A stretch of DNA of 16,530 nt from Candidatus Aminicenantota bacterium (GTDB lineage: Bacteria > Acidobacteriota > Aminicenantia > Aminicenantales > Aminicenantaceae). The position numbers and the translations under genes were made by a program. The notes under the pieces are model-generated. The model was not told where the DNA came from. It did no database searches and saw only the letters and a list, made by a program, of their open reading frames with translations. The stretch covers positions 1 to 16,530 of the forward strand of contig DAOWCB010000006.1 of assembly GCA_030633795.1 (NCBI GenBank), written 5' to 3'. Every line of letters begins with the position of its first letter. Position 1 is the first letter of the stretch. Shown one piece after another: positions 14,430 through 16,530 of the stretch.

Positions 14430-16103
14430 CTATGAGAGCCCTGCTATTTTGTCATCCTCTGTTATGTCGATTTTTTCCGCAGAGGGTATTTTGGGCAAAC
14501 CCGGCATGGTCATGATGTCTCCGCAATAAACCACCACAAAACCCGCACCAGCACTCAAGGATACATCGGTGACAATTAGGGTAAAATCCTTCGGTCTGCC
14601 TAGAGCCTCGTCGTCATCGGAGAGAGAATACTGGGTTTTGGCGATACACACCGGAAGATTGCCGAATCCCCTTTTTTCGATCCTGCGGATTTTCCGTCTT
14701 ATCTTTCCTTCCATAGCGACCGTTGATGCCCCGTAAATTTTCTTGGCGACCGTCTCTATTTTTTCTACAATGGGGATGTCCAGTTCATACAAAAATTGGA
14801 ACGTATTTTTGTCTTCATCGACGGCTTTGAGGATTTCTCTGGCGAGTTCTTCTCCGCCCTCTCCTCCCCGGCTGTACACTTCTGAAAGAACCACTCTCGC
14901 TTTTTTATCCTGGCAGAGTTTTTTGACTTTTTCGATCTCTGCCACCGTGTCAGAGGGAAACCGGTTCACGGCCACTACAAATGGAACACCAAAGGTCCGC
15001 ATGTTTTCCATATGTTTCTCAAGGTTAGTAAAACCTTTTTCTACCGCATCAAGGTTTTTCCGGTTGATTTCCTCCAGTTTGACACCTCCGTGGAATTTAA
15101 GCGCCCGGATGGTCGCCACCATTACACAGGCATCTGGAGGGGGGACCTGACCTGTTCTGACCACGATGTCGAAAAATTTCTCTGCTCCCAGGTCTGAGCC
15201 GAATCCCGACTCTGTGATCACGAAGTCTGATAGTCCGAGAGCCAAGCGGGTGGCTAAAATCGAGTTTGTTCCGTGGGCGATGTTAGCAAACGGCCCGCCA
15301 TGGATCAAGGCTGGGGTTTCCTCCAAAGTTTGCACAAGATTGGGTTTGAGGGCATCTTTCAACAGGGCTGCCATGGCGCCTTCGGCTTTGATGGAACGGG
15401 CAAACACAGGCTTCCGATCCGGTGAATATCCTATTAAAATATTCCCGAGCCGTTCCTTAAGGTCCGCCAACCCCTCTGAGAGGCAAAATATGGCCATAAT
15501 TTCGGAAGCGGCGGTTATGTCGAATCCTGTTTCCCGAGCGATTCCCCGCAGCGGCCCGCCAATCCCGATTACGACTTCCCGGAGTACTCGGTCATCCATG
15601 TCCATGACACGTTTCCAGGTTACACGGCGGCAATCCAAAAGCCCACAGGACCCATCGAAATGCAGCCTGTTGTCGACCATAGCTGCCAGAAGGTTGTGCG
15701 CGGCCGTAATGGCATGGATATCTCCGGTAAAATGGAGATTTATCTCATCACTGGGCACTACCTGGGCGTATCCTCCACCGGTGGCACCGCCTTTCATCCC
15801 AAAAACAGGCCCAAGGGAAGGTTCTCGTAACGCCACGGTCGTCTTTTTCCCCAAACGGTTCATGGCATCGGCCAGCCCGATAGATGTCGTGGTCTTGCCT
15901 TCTCCTGCGGGTGTCGGGCTCATGGCTGTAGCCATGATCAATTTCCCTCTTTTTGCGCTTTTTCGTAACACCCCATCCGTTAAAATCTTGGCTTTGTATT
16001 TCCCGTATTTCTCCAATAATTCAGGCTCAATTCTCAATTTTTGGGCTATTTCCTCTATCGGCTTTATGCCTGCTTTTTCCGCAATTTCTCTTTCATCCAA
16101 CAT
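14430..16103 (-). CDS. fhs: Formate-tetrahydrofolate ligase
   Basis: The 557-residue cytosolic enzyme makes 10-formyl-tetrahydrofolate from formate, ATP and tetrahydrofolate. It feeds purine synthesis, or the methyl branch of the Wood-Ljungdahl pathway, and can run in reverse to make ATP. Characteristic segments are the P-loop TPAGEGKT (64-71), REPSLGPVFGMKGGATGGG, NLHFTGDIHAIT with NLLAAMVDN, ESGFGSDLGAEKFFDI, PFVVAVNRFPSDT, and the C-terminal GYC-like region (GAGFVVVYCGDIMTMPGLP). Full length is expected for bacterial Fhs. ATG 16103 has a very strong GAGGAGGT ribosome site. It has its own good promoter downstream of radC. Its presence suggests one-carbon metabolism linked to formate, common in anaerobes. 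It is not proof of acetogenesis, because no other Wood-Ljungdahl gene is in view. Confidence 0.98.
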   Translation of the reverse strand: MLDEREIAEKAGIKPIEEIAQKLRIEPELLEKYGKYKAKILTDGVLRKSAKRGKLIMATAMSPTPAGEGKTTTSIGLADAMNRLGKKTTVALREPSLGPVFGMKGGATGGGYAQVVPSDEINLHFTGDIHAITAAHNLLAAMVDNRLHFDGSCGLLDCRRVTWKRVMDMDDRVLREVVIGIGGPLRGIARETGFDITAASEIMAIFCLSEGLADLKERLGNILIGYSPDRKPVFARSIKAEGAMAALLKDALKPNLVQTLEETPALIHGGPFANIAHGTNSILATRLALGLSDFVITESGFGSDLGAEKFFDIVVRTGQVPPPDACVMVATIRALKFHGGVKLEEINRKNLDAVEKGFTNLEKHMENMRTFGVPFVVAVNRFPSDTVAEIEKVKKLCQDKKARVVLSEVYSRGGEGGEELAREILKAVDEDKNTFQFLYELDIPIVEKIETVAKKIYGASTVAMEGKIRRKIRRIEKRGFGNLPVCIAKTQYSLSDDDEALGRPKDFTLIVTDVSLSAGAGFVVVYCGDIMTMPGLPKIPSAEKIDITEDDKIAGLS

Positions 16104-16121
16104 TTCGACCTCCTCTGTATG

Positions 16122-16150
16122 AGTTTACATTCCGCTCATGCTTTTGACAA
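16122..16150 (-). promoter_or_regulatory. Predicted fhs promoter
   Basis: Minus-strand TTGTCA (16145-16150, five of six matches) is followed after 17 bases by TAAACT (16122-16127, four of six). This lies in the 62-bp gap after radC, 18 bases before the fhs start codon. Confidence 0.5.
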
Positions 16151-16165
16151 TTCTTTTCTTTATTA

Positions 16166-16530
16166 TCAAATCCTTCTTTTCAAATCCTGAAAGAGAAATT
16201 CATAGTCTTCGATGAGCCCACGGTCGGCAAAGCTGAAATATTGATTATTGCCGATGATAATATGGTCCAGAACCTTCAGCTGCATGGTACTCGCTGCAAA
16301 CACCAGTTCTTTTGTGATCTCCCGGTCGCTTTCTGAGGGATCGGGATCGCCCGAGGGATGGTTGTGGACAAAGATGACAGCAGATGCATTGTATTTGAGC
16401 GCATTCTTCAGAATCTCTCGCGGATAAACAGCGCTTGTGTCTACCGTCCCTTCAAAAAATGTTTCCTCCTCGATGATTCGATTTTTCGCATCCAAAAAAA
16501 TGGCTTTGAACTTTTCTTTTTTGGCATCCC
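16166..16530 (-). CDS. radC: RadC-family JAB-domain protein, 5' end outside the window
   Basis: The visible 3' portion encodes the RadC (DUF2466) JAB1/MPN-like domain. The frame stays open to the window edge (16530), where it reads KKEKFKAIFLDAKNRII, so the N-terminal helix-hairpin-helix part is missing only because the window ends. The internal TTG at 16495 is therefore not a real start. The JAMM metal signature is complete: HNHPSGDPDPSESD, preceded by VYPREILKNALKYNA. It ends with EDYEFLFQDLKRRI. RadC was once thought to act in DNA repair, but its true role is unsettled; the metalloprotease-like fold is clear. It is followed after 62 bp by fhs, which has its own predicted promoter. Confidence 0.93.
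   Translation of the reverse strand, partial: DAKKEKFKAIFLDAKNRIIEEETFFEGTVDTSAVYPREILKNALKYNASAVIFVHNHPSGDPDPSESDREITKELVFAASTMQLKVLDHIIIGNNQYFSFADRGLIEDYEFLFQDLKRRI

Noticed and set aside
16166..16495. A complete 109-codon radC-like gene starting at 16495
   Set aside because: The start would be TTG inside the conserved FLDAKNR motif, and the frame continues upstream with RadC-like sequence to the window edge, so it is a truncated longer gene.

Overview
The window is dense bacterial chromosome with roughly balanced base composition, almost no non-coding space and many start/stop overlaps. Gene content suggests an anaerobic or facultative heterotroph. It has formate-tetrahydrofolate ligase, a thiolase plus 3-hydroxyacyl-CoA dehydrogenase pair, sodium-coupled transport, and an amidohydrolase with exported envelope hydrolases. 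A putative lipoprotein polysaccharide deacetylase is compatible with a diderm. I cannot place the organism firmly. The RecA and UvrA sequences look unlike enteric or Bacillus types, and an Acidobacteriota/Aminicenantes-like lineage is only a guess. I see no rRNA, tRNA, CRISPR array, insertion sequence or phage gene.

Left block (1-3576, minus strand): one promoter drives a tightly coupled operon. In transcription order it holds a small DUF3311-type membrane protein, a sodium:solute symporter, an M20 amidohydrolase, an MntP-type manganese exporter, and possibly a further gene that begins at a GTGA overlap and leaves the window. The likely logic is sodium-driven import of an N-acylated or amide-linked substrate, intracellular hydrolysis by a metal-dependent enzyme, and Mn homeostasis.

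Divergent block (3526-11128, plus strand): a 296-bp intergenic region carries back-to-back promoters around a palindrome-rich segment with a 40-codon basic ORF. It is followed by a uvrA-family gene broken by a one-base frameshift in an A run near codon 71. Downstream lies an overlapping trio: an NhaC-family antiporter, an exported LACTB-like serine hydrolase with C-terminal TPR repeats, and a putative lipoprotein polysaccharide deacetylase. This trio looks like an envelope-processing unit and is the best candidate for an uncharacterised system here.

Right block (11129-16530, minus strand): in transcription order, a RadC-type JAB protein (5' end outside the window), fhs, thiolase, 3-hydroxybutyryl-CoA dehydrogenase and recA. 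recA abuts the deacetylase gene stop codon to stop codon with no intergenic base. A terminator-like hairpin with a T tract, pointing in the plus direction, lies just upstream of recA. It could stop antisense transcription that reads through from the plus-strand trio.
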